Of a stretch of 64,000 nucleotides of DNA, positions 21,323-32,811 are shown piece by piece. The DNA is from Shinisaurus crocodilurus. Lineage: Eukaryota; Chordata; Lepidosauria; Squamata; Shinisauridae. A program made the translations under genes and the position numbers. Where the stretch lies: the NCBI GenBank assembly GCA_021292165.1, contig CM037880.1:25632051-25696050 (forward strand). The letters run 5' to 3'. Position 1 is the first letter of the stretch. The number at the start of each line of letters is the position of its first letter. Under the pieces are notes generated by a model. The model ran no database searches. It was not told where the DNA came from and saw only the letters and a program-made list of their open reading frames with translations.

Positions 21323-21689
21323 AGAGTGTATGCCACAGAGCTTGCCCAGTGCCCGCCCCCAAGCCGTCTGCTGCCTTCCAGTGGAGCAGTGGAGGAAGGG
21401 CCCGCAGCAACGGCACTGTTTTACCAGCAGGGGCGCGGACATCGTCTGCCTCCCCACCTCCTCCAGAATTCCCGGTTCCCTCTGAGCTTAGCTGCAATCC
21501 TCACTGTAGCTGTGGTGACATGAATTTCCCCAGCAACAATATAGTATTGCTCCCTAGCTGTAATGCAAAGTATTGTGGGATGGCCTGGTCTCAGCAATCT
21601 TTATGTGAGGCCTGCTAATTGGCGGAGACGAAAACTGCTAGAACTGGTTCGTTGATATGGATCCACACACACAGCGGCCTGCATTTTTG

Positions 21690-21986
21690 GACTCTCCTTG
21701 GGGTGTGTGGCTGTGCAGACTGTCATAATAACGAGTGCCTGCACCTCAGAATTTACCATGACGCCTCCTCATCTGCCTCCAGGTGTCGCGGAGAATGCTG
21801 TCCCATCACCAATGCTGAAATCAGATTCAACTTTCAGCCCAGCTGGCTTCTCCACATGGAAGGGTGATGAGGGCCACCATTTTGTCCGTCACCCCAGCAG
21901 GCAGCAAAATGTTTGGGGACAGCCCTGGTTCTGAGCTCGTTAAAAACGTCAGCCCTGGGAGATTCACCGCACGTGCATATGCTACT
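21690..21986 (-). repeat. 300-bp segment also present inside the 54.5-kb composite element
   Basis: This flank of the hAT foldback element is repeated, reverse-complemented and nearly unchanged, at 54600-54897. It contains short frames but no conserved domain. Here its outer border is ordinary sequence (GGCCTGCATTTTT); at 54.9 kb the outer border is half a hAT foldback element. Confidence 0.85.
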
Positions 21987-22121
21987 CAGTGTTCTCCAAC
22001 CTTGGGCCCCCAGATGGTTTTGGCCTACGACTCCCAGCATGCCCCAGCCAGCATATTTGGCTGAGGCATGCTGGGAGTTGTCGGCCAAAACCATCTGGGG
22101 ACCCAAGGTTGGAGAACACTG
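21987..22121. mobile_element. hAT foldback element with its own TSD
   Basis: 135 bp, arms mirrored around GCATATTTGGCTGA. The TSD is TGCTACAT downstream against TGCTAC-T upstream (one base lost). Arm sequence uses CATCTGGGGGCCC/AAAACCATC variants that are shared only with the inner copy at 54465-54599. Confidence 0.88.
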
Positions 22122-22773
22122 TGCTACATGGTGCATAACTTCTCACCACTTTCTTGTGAAGAAGGAGCGAGAAAACACGAAGCGAGTAACAGAAACTCAC
22201 TTTTACGGATGGTTGAGGTATATTATGTACTTAGGGAAAACAGACAAGAGTTGGCTTTAAAATAAAACTCAGCAGTATGGAATGTATTTATATTAATTTT
22301 TGTTCTCCGCAACATGTGCTTCCAATTTGCATTTTGAAGTACACTTGTGGGATATGTTGTTGTTCACAAATAACCATGTGACCTATTTTTTATTTTTTAT
22401 TTTTTTGCACATTACATGCAAACACATGTTCAACAAAGGCAGGCAATGATCGGTAATGTTTCCCAGTCTACTTGGATTGCCCCCCACTGGCAGATAAATA
22501 ACAGTAACCAGCATGGCCATCACACTGCCATTTGGCCTGTATTCAAAGAGATTGTAACAATAAATTCGTTCATTGAATTCATTTTCTCTAATGAGAGCTT
22601 TTGGGGCTCAAGCCAGACTGGGAGTCATGCTTTCTGCCCTGGACGTCCCTGGGCCTAATCCCAGGCTACGTAGAACAGACACGCTACACACACTGCATTA
22701 ATTCTTAACATGTTCCAGGGCTGAGAGCTTGTGTGACGGTCCCTGGAATGCAGCCTTAGTGAGCCCCAACATT
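22122..22773. other. No gene recognised
   Basis: No coding signal or repeat signature. A T-rich run lies at 22386-22406. Confidence 0.4.
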
Positions 22774-23330
22774 ATTTATTTACTTACTTATTTAATACAT
22801 TTTTATACCGCCCAATAGCCGAAGCTCTCTGGGCGGTTTACAACAGTTAAAATCATAAAATACAATATAAAATATAAAATTTAAAACCACAGATTAAAAA
22901 CAAACAGCAGAGCTAGCAGCAGCAGTTACAATAACGGAATTAAAACAATTACAAGATTAAAATGATTAAAATGCCTGGGAGAACAGAAAGGTCTTCACCT
23001 GGTGCCAGAAAGAATACAAAGTAGGCGCCAAGCGAACCTCTTTGGGGAGCTCATTCCATAACTGGGGTGCCACAGCAGAAAAGGCCCTCCTCCTGGTAGC
23101 CACCTGCCTCATTTCCTTTGGCAGGGGCTCTTGGAGAAGGACCTGCTGATGCAGATCTAGTGTCCGGGCAGGTACATATGGGAGGAGATGATCCTTCAGA
23201 TACCCTGGCCCCAAGCCGTTTAGGGCTTTAAATGTTAGCACCAGCACTTTGAATCGGGCCCGGAAACAGACTGGCAGCCAGTGCAGATGAGAAAGCACTG
23301 GCATAATATGTTCTCATCAGCCAGTCCCCG
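22774..23330 (-). mobile_element. L2 LINE, RT C terminus and 3' UTR
   Basis: Minus-strand frame of 112 codons: 'HLHWLPVCFRARFKVLVLTF', 'KALNGLGPGYL', 'RRRAFSAVAPQLWNELPKEV' and 'VKTFLFSQAF'. This is the conserved L2 ORF2 end. The 3' UTR and a reversed GGGCGGTATAAAAATG + (AATA)n end lie at 22774-22860. It is 5'-truncated. Confidence 0.85.
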
Positions 23331-23999
23331 TTAACAATCTCGCTGTCCTATTTTGGACTTAACTTAAATTAAGCCCCCGAGGAAATGAAACACCAAAGAT
23401 TAGGGCTGTCATCCAATTAAAGACATCTTAGTGGATTAATTGTATGAGTTTGGTAGAGCAGTCCAACAAGGGTGGGGGTGGGAGGATCCATGAGGGAGGA
23501 ATACCCAAAGGCCTGGACTTGTGGGGCAGGGGAGCTGGAGGGGGGGGAGGTATGTGTACATATTTCCCCGGCCACCAGTCTGGGGCCATCTCAGTAATGG
23601 ATACTTGGAAACTCACAGAGGGCACAGACTACCCTTTGGTCTACAGGCTTTTGGTCGTGAATTCAAAATGGGGTAAATCACCCCAACATGATTGATAATG
23701 GAATTAGTGAAGCTGCCAAATTTTGTAATTAGTCGGCTCGTTGGTCAAAACTCATGCGTTCATAATGTTCACTTTTGTAGCGAGCTTGGGTCGCTGTCTT
23801 ATGAATTCGTTATTAATCTTGGAATAGATTGCGAGCTTCAAGGCATGTGCAGTCGGCATTTAAAGTATAGTGTTTCTACTCATGTGCTGAGTTAGTTGGT
23901 TTCATCCTTTTCTTTCAGGAGGAAATGTGATGTTGTCACTTTAACCCTTTAGGGAAAGGTGGGCATTCAAAATCTTTCCACAAACCAATCATGTTAGAG
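23331..23999. other. No gene recognised
   Basis: A G-rich patch lies near 23465-23552. No supported feature. Confidence 0.4.
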
Positions 24000-24134
24000 C
24001 AGTGTTCTCCAACCTTGGGTCCCCAGATGTTTTTGGGCTACAACTCCCAGCATGCCCCAGCCAGCGTAGCTGGCTGGGGCATGCTGGGAGTTGTAGCCCA
24101 AAAACATCTGGGGACCCAAGGTTGGAGAACACTG
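24000..24134. mobile_element. hAT foldback element, intact copy
   Basis: 135 bp with CAGTG and CACTG ends and a perfect 8-bp TSD TGTTAGAG (23992-23999, 24135-24142). The two 65-bp arms are almost perfectly complementary, so an RNA copy would be a long hairpin. Confidence 0.95.
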
Positions 24135-24142
24135 TGTTAGAG

Positions 24143-26181
24143 GGAACAGCCGTGTAGGTTGTATACACCTCAATATACCAATCCATATATCTCTCCATAT
24201 ATTGATCAGCAACAGTGAGCAATGGCAGGTAAACATTATGTAGAAAAGCCACATGGAAACAACCAATCAGGAAGGGATACATGATGTGGTGATGCACAAT
24301 GTCATGACGCATTACACGATTCCAAACTACAGCTCCCAAGATGCAATTTGATATTGCGCATGTGCAAACCCCCCTATACACAGAACAAGATCTCGAATTA
24401 AAGGAGAACACTCATCTGAGATTACACAGATGAATCTGTTACTTTCCAAGGAAATAACTTTCATTTGGGGTAAATTTGCCCATCACTAGACGGAATGCAC
24501 GCACCATGTTATCAGTAAACACCCGAGATAAAGGCTTTTGGGGAAACCAAATGGCTGGCCAAGGTATTATTAGGGACTTCGGAGCCACACCCAAGCTAAC
24601 TGCAAAAATAGAATTCGATACGGAGAGTTGGAGATGAGGTGAGGTCTCTCCTTGGACCCCAAGTAATCTGAGGAAAATAATAAAGAGACTGAGAGAGCAA
24701 GAGAGAGAGAGAGAGAAGAGAACTGAGGGGAAGGAAGCAAGGAAGGGAAATGATCTAAGAGCATGGGGGGAGGGTCAGGTTAGGCAGCTGCGTTAGACCT
24801 GAGATCTTGAAAAATCTCAGCACATTGCCCTAGGCTCCCAAATTGTCCACCAAACGAGTCCACACCTGGGTTTAAAGTTAGCAGTTCATAAGAAGTGACT
24901 CTGCTTCCTCTCAGGCTGCGTTGGCACGGCTCCCGAACTGTGGTCACAAACTCAGAGTTAGCAGAGACTGCATTGAGTCCCATGGACAAAGAGCGTGCCG
25001 AGTGCCTGAACTCAAGGCCTTCAAACAAAGGGGCAATGACTTTGAGCGGACTCAGGATGGGGTAGAACAAAGGGATCGACAACAGCTTGACTCGGGAATG
25101 AAGGAGAATCTCAAGGAGGTTGTTGGCTACTTGACTGGATTAAAGTGAGCTGACTAAGCATATCAAGAGGCACGCTTCCAAGAGAGAGCTGAGTGGAGGT
25201 GTAGACAACCAAAGGGGTACCACACGGGCTGCCCAGGTGATCTATCAACCTGCTGCTCTATTAATCTGCTGATCTATCTTGGGGTGAGGACGCTTCAGGA
25301 CTGGACTATGTTTCCACCAAACTCCTAGTCTGGCTAATTTAACAGCACCGTCGTGGGTTGTCCAGCTGGGGCAACAATTAGGTAGCAAGGAAGGCATTTG
25401 CATTTACCTGAGTTCCCCAACTTTGTGTCCTGCTGCAGGGCGACACCTTTGTTTAAGTAACAGTGATGCACACACAGTGATGCACATTACACAAAAGTCC
25501 AGGATTAGCCTCAGGATCCTCCTGATCCCAGCTGCCGTAAGTCTCTATCTAGCCCATGCAGCCGCTCTTAGAGCAACAATATGCATTATTAGACAAGGCG
25601 CTTCTCTACATGAGGCATTCATTGTGTGCTTGTGATTCTTCACTCATGGAATTTTGCGGGTGCTTTACATGGCGTTGTCATCCTCCAGGGCCACTCCCAT
25701 GTTTTCTAGCCATTTCTGTGGCTTTTTTTTTTTTTTAGAGCAAGGAAAGTCAGCTATTATCTGGGAAGTTGGAATGATGAATCAGAATGGGAAGCTCGTG
25801 TATATTCACAATTCCGCTCTGTACCACAGTGCCTCCTTGTGGTTGTGTAATGGAACATATAGGAACATATAGAAAGGCAGAGAAGGAAAACCCCTGGTAA
25901 AGAACCACGCGTAAAGGATGTGCTCTTACTCCCAAAAGAAAACGGAAGAAGAAATCTCGGTAAAGCAGTGGGTTAGATACCTCACGTAGAGAAGTCCAAG
26001 GCGATGCTAACAAGAGTGGAAAATATAAACTACATGTGTATAAAAGCCATCATGGCTGAGCTCGTCAGTAACAAATCTTAAAATATATATAGGGCTGGTA
26101 GAATTCCCTGCGGCATGGAGCCTAACATCTGCATTCAGGTAGAATTCATACTCCCAGCATTCTTCAAGTCTCAGGCTTTGC
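24143..26181. other. No gene recognised in this 2-kb stretch
   Basis: A GA-rich run lies near 24690-24716. A 75-codon frame at 24921-25148 shows no recognisable family and is charged (Glu/Lys/Arg). I cannot support it as a gene. A poly-T run lies at 25723-25737. Confidence 0.4.
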
Positions 26182-26184
26182 TGA

Positions 26185-26433
26185 GGGCCAAAACAGACAT
26201 TGTTTTAAATCTGTAACTAGCAGCTCTGTCTCTCCCTCAACCCCAGAACCCACCCACCCCATTTTTTCTCTAGAGTAGGCACAGGGCTCCCACCTGGATC
26301 TTAAAAGCCCCCCAAACCCCCATGCTAGGGTCCCAATCTGGATCAGGCCCCCTGTGCCTCCTCTAGAGTAAAAATGGGGGGGGGAAACCCATCACAGCAA
26401 CAAACAGATTTAAAGCAATGGCTGTTTTGGCCC
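26185..26433. mobile_element. TIR element with 3-bp TSD (Harbinger-like?)
   Basis: The ends GGGCCAAAACAGACATTG and the mirrored CAATGGCTGTTTTGGCCC give inverted repeats of about 30 bp (including TTTAAATCTGT). TGA flanks both sides (26182-26184, 26434-26436). A 3-bp TSD suggests PIF/Harbinger, although TWA would be more usual. No transposase is present. Confidence 0.6.
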
Positions 26434-26737
26434 TGACACTCTCCGCAGATGGTGGGAGGGGAGGGAACTGTTCCTGGATGCCACTATTTCGGACCGCAGG
26501 TGCTGCTGTTCTTCTCCTACCTGCAGTCTGAAGTGGTACCGTCCAGGAAGAATTTTATTAGCTCATCTGCTGCCTCAGTCTTTGGACAAGGCCTCCTTAA
26601 GGAGTTGTTGTGATCAGATGCTAGATCTGCCATATCACTGGGCAAAAATAGTCACAATTTTCCTTCCAGTGAGCTGTTTTTCTTTATTGAGGGTTTTGCG
26701 TGCCAGCTTGCTGCTGTGTATCCCCATCAATATTCCT

Positions 26738-26900
26738 TCATTTTTCATTTATTACATTTCTGTACCGCCCAAGGTTCTAATCTCTGGGCAAAGATTAGAA
26801 CCTTAAAAATACATTGTAAAAACCATATACATACAAACATATACGTAACATACAATGCACAGAGAGACACACATATATCTAAAAACAATATCTGTTACTT
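26738..26900 (-). mobile_element. L2-type LINE tail fragment
   Basis: 'TTCATTTATTACATTTCTGT' and 'ACCGCCCAAGGTTC' form a reversed L2 end. A small inverted repeat, GGTTCTAATCTCTGGGC / GCAAAGATTAGAACC, follows at about 26772-26802. Confidence 0.55.
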
Positions 26901-27304
26901 ATCTTGTACCTCCAAATATATCATGTACAAAGCAGCAGCGTGGCATATGGTACTCATCACAAGCCACTAATGCTGGAAAATAATACGCCTGGTTTTGCAG
27001 ACACAGCCTGCAACCGATAAGAGATGGGGGCAGGGGGATAACACATGCGCACCATTCGTACCGAATTGGTGGGGCTATCAGCTGTGACAAGGGAAACGAT
27101 GCAACATCAGCTGAGGGAAGAAAAAGTAAATCTCTTTAAGTAAATTTTAATGAAAAAAAAATACTGAGTTGCGCCAAGTGCTATCATTTCTGGGTGGTTG
27201 GTTTTTAACTTTGGCAACTGGTACTTAAAAGGGAAATTTTACAGTCTTAATGCTCTCCAGATGTGTCCCTAGTCCCAGATGAAAGTTTTAGCATTGGTTA
27301 CTGT

Positions 27305-27306
27305 TA

Positions 27307-27360
<54 letters not shown>
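27305..27360. repeat. (TA)n followed by (GA)n microsatellite
   Basis: About 11 TA units run directly into about 15 GA units, ending exactly at the left end of a hAT foldback element. Confidence 0.9.
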
Positions 27361-27361
<1 letters not shown>

Positions 27362-27481
27362 AGTGTTCTCCAACCTTGGGTCCCCAGATGTTTTTGGCCT
27401 ACAACTCCCAGCATGCCCCAGCCAGCGTAGCTGGGAGTTGTAGGCCAAAAACATCTGGGGACCCAAGGTTGGAGAACACTG
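27361..27481. mobile_element. hAT foldback element in a microsatellite
   Basis: Full termini CAGTGTTCTCC / GGAGAACACTG with a shorter centre (121 bp). No TSD is detectable: GA repeats on the left, TA repeats on the right. Repeat expansion after insertion is the simplest reason. Confidence 0.85.
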
Positions 27482-27498
27482 ATATATATATATATATA

Positions 27499-27752
27499 CA
27501 GTAATACCTTGGATTGCAAGTAACTTGGTTTGAGAGCGTTTTGCAAGACAAGCAAATTTTTTAATGTTTATTTAAAATTTTTTGACTTGATATACAAGCG
27601 ACGTCCTGCAATACAAGTACCGTACTGTAGCACGGCTTAAATTAAAAATCTCTGTACAAATTTTTTGGGGGGATTTCGTCTTGATATAAGAGTGTTTTGG
27701 ATTACAAGCACGTTTTCGGAACGAATTATGCTCTCAATCCAAGGCATGACTG
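27499..27752. mobile_element. Tc1/mariner-type MITE, copy 2
   Basis: Termini CAGTAATACCTTGGATTG and CCAAGGCATGACTG, with TA on both sides, inside a (TA)n tract. It is the reverse orientation of the 18.4-kb copy. AT-rich inside and without coding capacity. Confidence 0.85.
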
Positions 27753-27783
<31 letters not shown>

Positions 27784-28055
27784 TCCGTGTCAGTGACAGA
27801 CTTTCGATTGTAAGAACCCATCAGATATGCAGTTGCTGTAAGTAATGAGCGATCTCTGTTTGGGGGTGGGGTGGGGAATGACAAACCCCTCAAGTGAGAG
27901 TCATTTATTGGGTATGCCATCTCGTTTCATTTCATTAATACTCATTGCAAGATTTTAATTCTTTATTTTTGTGTGCAGGACATGTCTTCATAATACATGG
28001 GCCGCCCACAGCACAGCACAAATGAATACTATTTGCGAACGGCAGGGTCAGATTC

Positions 28056-28514
28056 TAAGAGCCGTGGCTCAGTGGAAGAGCCCCTGCTTTTTTGCATGCA
28101 GAAGGTCCCAGGTTCAGTCCTCGGCACCTCCGGCCAGAAACCTTGAAACGCCTCCAGCAACATCAAGTAGGCCACTCAACAAGATCTGTCACAGACGGCC
28201 TTCTCCCTGTCCCATCAGCCAGAGAAACCAGGCTGGTGGGGACTAGGAGGAGGGCCTTTTCTGTGGCAGCCCCCAATTTATGGAACTCTCTCCCCAGTGA
28301 CCTCCGCCATGCCCCTTCCTTGATTAGCTTCCGCCGTGCATTAAAAACGTGGCTTTTCAGGTGGGAATATGGGGTGGGTTAGGATTTTTAAGTTTTGTTC
28401 TGTTTTTAATTGTGTTTTATACTGTGTGTGTGTGTGTGTGTGTCCCCTTGTATTTTATTGGATTGTACATCGCTCAGAGTGGCCGGATGTCTGGCCAGAT
28501 GGGCGATTCATAAA

Positions 28515-28550
<36 letters not shown>

Positions 28551-28640
28551 ATGCTGCTGCCAGTCAGTGTTGACAATCTTGGGCTAGATGGACCCATGGT
28601 GGACTCCATATAAGGCAGCTTCCTATGTTCCTATTCTCAA
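28056..28640 (+). mobile_element. tRNA SINE family B, interrupted by L2
   Basis: Box A (GTGGCTCAGTGGAAGAGCC) and box B (GGTTCAGTCCTC) are at 28064-28124. The SINE tail ('GCTGCCAGTCAGTGTTGAC', 'ATAAGGCAGCTTCCTATGTT') resumes at about 28553. An L2 3' end of about 405 bp sits in between. Confidence 0.8.
28147..28552 (+). mobile_element. L2 3' end inserted in a SINE
   Basis: The frame shows 'RRRAFSVAAPNLWNSLPSDL', 'RHAPSLISFRRALKTWLFRW' and a stop. The 3' UTR holds (TG)n at 28424-28443 and ends 'GCTCAGAGTGGCCGG', 'GGGCGATTCATAAAT', (AAAT)n. This end differs from the CCGCCCAGAGAGC tail at 1.4 kb, so a second L2 subfamily is present. Confidence 0.85.
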
Positions 28641-28867
28641 CACACACACAGAGCTGCTTATTATTTTTATTTTTATTTTTATTTTTTTAGAATGATGCTG
28701 CTATTCTGCCCTGTGACAAGGGCTGGACGTATGCAACTTGTCCCATGGAAGACGTTGGCTCAGAAGACAGACCGGGGGGGGGGGGCAAACTTAGAGAAAG
28801 GAGAATGAAGGCGGCAGTCGGTCTTATTCGTTTACATGGTGCCATCGGTGTACTTGATGCTTTACGG

Positions 28868-29003
28868 CAGGGGTAGGTGAGCCGGGGCCCTCCAGAGGTT
28901 TTTGGACTATAACTCCTGCCAGCCCCAGCTAGCATGACCACGGGCTGAGGATTGTGGGAGTCACAGTCGAAAACCTCTGGAGGGCACCAGGTTGCTGACC
29001 CTG
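28868..29003. mobile_element. hAT-like foldback element, CAGGGGTAGG ends
   Basis: Ends CAGGGGTAGGTGAGCC and GGTTGCTGACCCTG, with mirrored 'CTCCAGAGGTTTTTGGACT' arms. The probable TSD is GCTTTACG / GCTTTATG (7 of 8). Its inner arms belong to the CTCCAGATGT foldback family, which suggests that family is also hAT-borne. Confidence 0.65.
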
Positions 29004-29344
29004 GCTTTATGAATTTGACACACATGCAAAAACCAACCAACCAGTCCTTGCCCCAAGGAGCGTACAGTCTAAATTTTGAGAGTGGAGGAGATAACAATGA
29101 GAGTGGATGGAAAGAGAGTGTGGATGCAGTGAGAGTGCCAAAGAAAGAAAGGGGAGAGAAACAGAGAGGACACGGCTAGAAAGATATGAGCGCAAACAGA
29201 TGTAGCTACAGTTCAAGGGCTTTGTTTCAGTCGGCGGGGGTGTGTGAGGACTGGGAGGGAACGGGTGAAGACAAAAATGGCATGGAAAAAATGGGCTTTG
29301 AGCTGGGGTTTGAAGGAAGGGAGGAATTTTGGAGTTGCTGGGCA

Positions 29345-29885
29345 AATGATAAGAACATAAGAAGAGTCCTGCTAGATCAATCTGGAGTTTGTTTGTTTAT
29401 TATTACATTTATTATTACACTTTTCCCCTCTTGCAAGGAACCCAAGCCGGCTTACATAGTCCTCCTCCTCCTCTCCATTTTATCCTCACAACAACCCTGT
29501 GAGGTAGGTTAGGCTGAGAGTCGTTGACTGGCCCAAAGCCACCCAGTGAGTTTCATGGCTGAGCAGGGACTAGAACCTGGGTCTCCCGAGTCCCAGTCCA
29601 ACACTCTCACCACTACCCCACCCTGGCTCTCCATCTAGTCCCATCTAGTCCAGCATCCTGCTTTTGACAATGGCCTGCGAGATACTTCTTGGAAGCCCAC
29701 AAGCAAGTTGCAAAGGAAATAGTCCTTCCCATTGTCGTCGTCCCCCGCTCCGCAACTGATATTCCATGGTATGCTGCATCAGATCCTGGAAGTTCCCTTT
29801 AGCTATCATAGCAAATAGCCATTGCCAGCCTTATCCTCCATGAATTTGTCCTTCTTCTGAAGTGTATAATTGGCACTTTGCCTAA
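29345..29885 (-). mobile_element. L3/CR1-like LINE fragment, split by a SINE
   Basis: 'TAAGAACATAAGAAGAGTCC' and 'TGCTAGATCAATCTGGAG' at the left, then 'AGTCCAGCATCCTGCTTTTG' through 'TCCTCCATGAATTTGTCC' after the SINE. It is the same family as 676-1003 and 57003-57180. Confidence 0.6.
29389..29633 (-). mobile_element. tRNA SINE family A
   Basis: Near-complete reversed copy with 'TGCAAGGAACCCAAGCCGG', 'CCTGTGAGGTAGGTTAGGC', box B complement 'GGGACTAGAACC' and head 'CCACCCTGGCTCTCC'. CCATCTAGTC is repeated immediately after it. Confidence 0.85.
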
Positions 29886-29889
29886 AATA

Positions 29890-31105
29890 CTTGAAAGAGA
29901 CAGCGTGGACCATCACCAGATCATATTGCAATGAATTTCTGGGCCCCTTGTGTCTAGTATTATATCGTAGGGCTGGGTGAGAATTTCATTTTAGTTCAGT
30001 TTTGATAAGAATTTACCCAAATTCACAAACTTCTCCATATTTGAGACAAAAAGAACTTGAGATTTTTTAAAAAACAACAACCACCACGAATGTGGGATTA
30101 ACCAAAACTAACTGATTCGTCCACCCAGGCCAGGGCTTTGGGTGCCTTGCTCTTAAAAGTCTGGGTTTGAGTCTCTCTGTATTTAGCCATGTTAGAGCTA
30201 AAATAGGGTTCCCACCTCATTTTTTTCTGAGAGGTTCCTCATCTTTAACAGCGACATGGCAGAGAGGTGCATCACAAACCTCTCCATGCTGGGAATAGCT
30301 GTACCTATTGAATCTGGCTGGTGCAGAAGGGTGAGAATTATTTCATTTCAGTTTTCTAACTCCATCATGTCCCCTCCCTTTCTTAATTTTTTTATGCACT
30401 AAAATATCCCAAACACTTTAGCCTTTCTTTCTATGGAAGGCTCTACAACTCATTGTTCACTGTCTCTGTACTTCCAGAGAAACCAACTCGGCACAAACAT
30501 GACAAGGTGAAACCATAATGAAGCCTTCTGAGAAGATGCTCCATTTGGTGACGGAAGAGAACCAGGAAGCTGAGGCTTTCTCTGTACCAGACCACATCTG
30601 CAGGAGGATGGAACGAATCATGGTCCACACTGTCTCTTTCAAGTATTGTAGGCAAAGGGCCAATTATACACTTCAGAATTGTCCAGCAGTAATTTAACAC
30701 CAACAAACGTATGGTTAAGCTTGAACCCTGTAGCACATGGAGACAACCAGCAGCAGTTCAAGCAGTAAATCAGTGGTAAGCTGCCAGTGTAAATGCACCC
30801 TTTGATTTGGGGACTTTTTGTAAAGTCTTAAAACACTGTTGGAGGCATTACATGCCTCTCCTTATTTCCAGCATCTTGACTGTAAATCCTTTCTTTCCAA
30901 AGATTTATAGTCTGACTACAAAATTGGCCTGTGTTGAAGCATACAACTGAATAGTACATTTTTTTTACAGGGTTAAGTGAGATGCCAACAATACAATAAT
31001 ATTGCTGTGCTAAAAACATGTATTGGTACTTAGCAATACAACCCCCCTGCAGTATAAAGAAACAAAAGCATCATTGTGCACAACCGGCCTTTACTCAAGG
31101 AATCA
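29890..31105. other. No gene recognised
   Basis: A frame at 30736-30443 on the minus strand has no recognised family. No repeats were identified. Confidence 0.4.
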
Positions 31106-31232
31106 CTTTAGGGTGCAATGCTATGCCTTGTTTAGACAGGAAAAAGTCCTACAACTCCCAGCATGGCTGGCTGGGGAATACTTGAAGTTGTAGGTCTTTT
31201 TTCTTTTAAGCATGCATAGGATTGTGTCCTTA
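31106..31232. repeat. Foldback MITE, AATCCTATGCATG family
   Basis: Ends TTAGGGTGCAATGCTATG and GCATAGGATTGTGTCCTTA; inner arms TCCTACAACTCCCAGCATGG and GAAGTTGTAGGTC. Both ends abut TTA. Confidence 0.7.
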
Positions 31233-31674
31233 GTCTCCCCCCCCCTTTTCTGTTCTTTTAAAGATATCATTTATATTGGCTTGTGATATGTTTTCATATG
31301 CAAATTCAGATATCTGATTTGCATCCAAAGTCTGGGCTGAGTTATATATACAGGTAAACATGGCATTTGGGGCTGAGTGAAGTGAGGCTTTCAGTTTAAC
31401 TTGAGCACTGGGGATTCCATTTGTAAGTGGTGCAATAACTTGGTTGAACATCGAGAGATTGGGATGAATTGGACACAAACGCTCAAGGCAAAAGCCTATG
31501 TTTCATGTTCAGATATTATCTCCAGACCTGGAGAGGAAAATGCATAAGACAATACAACACATGCAGCATCTTCCTTGAAGCATTGGAATGAATATTGGTG
31601 CGCATGTTCACAACACAATTCTATGTTCTGAGTATGAATGCAGACACAAAATAGAGAGCTGCCTTCTTCTAGTT

Positions 31675-31809
31675 GAGTGTTCTCCAACCTTGGGTCCCCA
31701 GATGTTTTTGGCCTACAACTCCCAGCATGCCCCAGCCAGCATAGCTGGCTGGGGCATGCTGGGAGTTGTAGGCCAAAAACATCTGGGGACCCAAGGTTGG
31801 AGAACACTG
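31675..31809. mobile_element. hAT foldback element, near-perfect hairpin
   Basis: 135 bp, perfect 8-bp TSD TTCTAGTT (31667-31674, 31810-31817). Apart from the first base (G in place of C), the arms are perfectly complementary as far as I can read, with a loop of only a few bases. Confidence 0.95.
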
Positions 31810-31928
31810 TTCTAGTTCATGCTATTCTTCCATCTAGTCCAGTATTGCCTTCTTCAATGGGCAGCAGCAGCTCTCTGACAGAGGCTTTTCACATCATCTG
31901 CCACCTTTTAAATGAGTGCTTTTAAATG

Positions 31929-32000
31929 AAGATACCAGAGATTGGACCGAGATGCAAAGCATGTGCCCTACCACTAGGCAATGGTCCCTTCTCCAAGCCC
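31929..32000 (-). mobile_element. tRNA SINE family B head, degenerate
   Basis: 'AGATTGGACC' (decayed box B) and 'AAGCATGTGCCCTACCACTA' (box A complement) in the right order. Confidence 0.5.
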
Positions 32001-32154
32001 TGCACCTGTTTTCAAAGGGGGAAGTTAAGATATAAAATGAAATCTCCATTGAAGGGGGGTGAGACATCCGAATGAACCTTGATGTGCATCTTCAGAACAA
32101 GAGTCTACATTCCCAGTATGAACCCACCAAAAAGCCCTGCCTGCATCCATGTTT

Positions 32155-32290
32155 TAAGTGGGCCAAGCTGGCACCCTCTAGATGTGTTGGAGTACAACTC
32201 CCATCAGCCCCAGCTAACAAGGCCAATGGTCGGGGATGATGGGAGCTATAGTTCCAAAACATCCAGGGTATACCAGGATGGCGAAGGGAG
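32155..32290. repeat. Foldback repeat, CTCCAGATGT family
   Basis: GCACCCTCTAGATGTGTTGG, AGTACAACTCCCATCAGCCC, loop, and mirrored GATGGGAGCTATAGTTCC. The outer right arm is decayed. Confidence 0.6.
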
Positions 32291-32811
32291 CCCTACTCTA
32301 ACAAAGCCTAAATATTACTTTCCCTTTAAGAATTTTAGGAATGTTTCCTCTTGGTCCATATTTAACCGAGTTCCCAATCTTACGTGCTCCAGTTCCAGCT
32401 CAGCATCTGATGAAGTTGTCACATGTGAATGTTGATGCCAGTTTACAATAAAAAGCTTCTAAAAAGGTAGTCCCAAGGTGCCATCGGACACATTTTCCTT
32501 TTTCTTTATTATACAAGACCAACATAGCTTTCATCATATTATATATGCCTAAGTAAGTACAACTGAAGTAATTGCATATTCTTGCCCTGCTCACTACTGT
32601 TTCCATTTCCCCTCTTCCTCTGCATTTATTCTTAGATTGCAAATCCTGTGGGGTAGGAGCCTGTCCCCTCATTCGCTGTGCAGCACCGTGTACGTAGATG
32701 ACGCTCTACAAATAAATAAATCATGCCCTTTAGATGCTGTTCCCTATCCCTGGCATCCACCTTCCAGTCTTTCTTTGCATTCGGGAGGGCACAGGCCTAA
32801 CTAATAGGCAG

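Noticed and set aside
24143..25148. Possible LTR retrovirus remnant
   Set aside because: No paired LTRs, primer-binding site, gag or pol motif could be found; the only frame is 75 codons long without family features.
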